Positions 6,360-7,384 of a stretch of DNA of 7,384 nucleotides are shown piece by piece (positions within the stretch are counted from its first letter, which is position 1; the number at the start of each line of letters is the position of its first letter). A program made the translations under genes and the position numbers. Under the pieces are notes generated by a model that saw only the letters and a list, made by a program, of their open reading frames with translations, ran no database searches and had not been told where the DNA came from. This DNA is from an uncultured Verrucomicrobiota bacterium (GTDB lineage: Bacteria > Verrucomicrobiota > Kiritimatiellia > RFP12 > UBA1067), in assembly GCA_947305825.1 (NCBI GenBank), contig CAMZET010000063.1:1-7384 (forward strand), in the 5' to 3' direction.

Positions 6360-7384
6360 ATGAAGCCGATAGCAGTCACAATCAGCGATTTCCCGACTTT
6401 GGTCGGAAGGGGCCAGATATACGTGGACAAGACCGCGTATTTCCATTCGCTCATAACCGATCCGAACAGGACGTACTATTTCGTCGCGCGTCCTCGCCGC
6501 TTCGGCAAGACGCTCATGATGTCCACTTTCAAGGCAATCTTCGAGGGCAGACGCGAACTCTTCAAGGGGCTTGCCATCGATTCCGCCGGTTACGACTGGA
6601 AGAAATATCCCGTCCTCGCGTTCAACTTCGGCGAGGTCGGCGTGGAGTCTCTCGAAGCGTTCGACAAGAATTTCGCAGCCTCTGTCGCGGACGCGCTGAA
6701 AGCGTCCGGCGTCGAATACAACCATTCAGATACGCCATCGGTCAATTTCAGGAAGGCTATGTTCGAACTAGCCGAGCGCTCCGGCGGCGCCGGCGTCGTC
6801 GTCCTCATCGATGAATACGACGATCCCGTCGCCAAGGCGCTCAAAGACCCCGACCTCGCCGTCGCCATACGCGACCGTCTCGCCACGTTCTACGCCCAGC
6901 TCAAGGACCGCACCGGCCTCGTCCGCTTCGCAATGGTAACGGGCGTCTCCAAGTTCACGAAAATATCCATATTCTCCACGCTCTCCAACATGGTCGATAT
7001 TTCGTTCAGCGGAAAATACGCGGCGATGCTCGGCTACACGGACGCCGAACTCGACGAGTATTTCGGCGAGCACATGGCGGCGCAGGCTTCCCTCATGAAA
7101 CTCGACATGCCCGAATACCGCCGCCGCCTGCGCCTCTGGTACAACGGCTTCAGGTTCACGGGCGAAGACGCTACGGCGCTCTACAACCCCATATCGATAT
7201 CGAACACCCTCGCCGACCCCGCCAAGACCTTCGGCCCGACCTGGACCGAGACGGGCCGTCCGTCGATGCTCATGAACTTCCTCCGCCGCGACGAGTTCCT
7301 GCACGTCTTCTCCAAGAAGATGCCCATCAGGACCACGGACGCGGAGTTCGACGTCTCAGACCTGCGCAACTTCAAGACCGTCGG
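6360..7384 (+). CDS. AAA-ATPase-like protein (PF09820 type), 3' end beyond window
   Basis: The first 341 residues of a frame still open at the window edge. It begins MKPIAVTISDFPTLVG, then YVDKTAYF and the family P-loop RPRRFGKT (44-51, with K50 as the likely phosphate-binding lysine). The Walker B stretch VVLIDEYDDPV follows, with D151/E152. Further family signatures are TGVSKFTKISIFSTLSN, LGYTDAELDEYF, WYNGFRF, YNPISI and WTETGRPSML. Members are usually about 500-550 residues with a C-terminal PD-(D/E)XK nuclease-like domain, which would lie outside this window. Biological function is not established; these genes are often present in many copies in gut anaerobes. The ATG at 6360 is supported by the in-frame N-terminal family motif and by the -10 box 6 bases upstream. 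There is no ribosome binding site, consistent with a leaderless message. It appears intact as far as it can be read. Confidence 0.87.
   Translation, partial: MKPIAVTISDFPTLVGRGQIYVDKTAYFHSLITDPNRTYYFVARPRRFGKTLMMSTFKAIFEGRRELFKGLAIDSAGYDWKKYPVLAFNFGEVGVESLEAFDKNFAASVADALKASGVEYNHSDTPSVNFRKAMFELAERSGGAGVVVLIDEYDDPVAKALKDPDLAVAIRDRLATFYAQLKDRTGLVRFAMVTGVSKFTKISIFSTLSNMVDISFSGKYAAMLGYTDAELDEYFGEHMAAQASLMKLDMPEYRRRLRLWYNGFRFTGEDATALYNPISISNTLADPAKTFGPTWTETGRPSMLMNFLRRDEFLHVFSKKMPIRTTDAEFDVSDLRNFKTV

Noticed and set aside
5712..6725. Minus-strand open frame (337 codons) across the ATPase and AAA-like genes
   Set aside because: It runs across two plus-strand genes and a promoter and shows no family signature.

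Overview
The window is GC-rich, gene-dense bacterial DNA with little intergenic space. It holds no rRNA, tRNA, CRISPR array or recognisable insertion sequence. The likely source is a gut or host-associated anaerobe of the PVC group (Lentisphaerota, Kiritimatiellota or Verrucomicrobiota). That is a weak inference. It rests on an EHD-like membrane GTPase, a hybrid kinase fused to a permease, an AAA-ATPase-like protein of the kind abundant in gut anaerobes, and GC-rich coding DNA with AT-rich extended -10 promoters. No marker gene is present to settle it.

Left part (15-2909, + strand): one intact 964-residue protein joins a 12-helix APC-type amino acid permease to a short extracytoplasmic loop, a histidine kinase core and a receiver domain. 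It looks like a transporter-coupled hybrid sensor kinase. A glycosyltransferase family 2 gene follows 34 bases later in the same direction, but it is broken.

Middle (2944-4794): a block of gene decay. The glycosyltransferase has an early frameshift and loses its 3' part. At about 3321-3337 it runs head-on into the 5' fragment of a polysaccharide flippase (Wzx/MATE-like) on the minus strand, so both genes lack their 3' ends. The flippase is translationally coupled (ATGA overlap) to an upstream EHD/dynamin-like GTPase, which carries an in-frame TAG between its G3 and G4 motifs. One deletion between two convergent polysaccharide genes, plus two point lesions, would explain all of this. Assembly or sequencing error is the main alternative.

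Divergent control region (4795-4986): a good sigma-70-type promoter with a ribosome binding site drives the GTPase leftwards. A second extended -10 drives a PHP phosphoesterase rightwards, almost without a leader.

Right part (4987-7384, + strand): an intact PHP-domain phosphoesterase gene is followed 8 bases later by a small stand-alone GHKL ATPase gene, probably in one operon. A third promoter of the same TGGTAWAAT type then lies directly before an AAA-ATPase-like protein that runs off the window end. Two of the three recognisable promoters predict leaderless or near-leaderless mRNAs.
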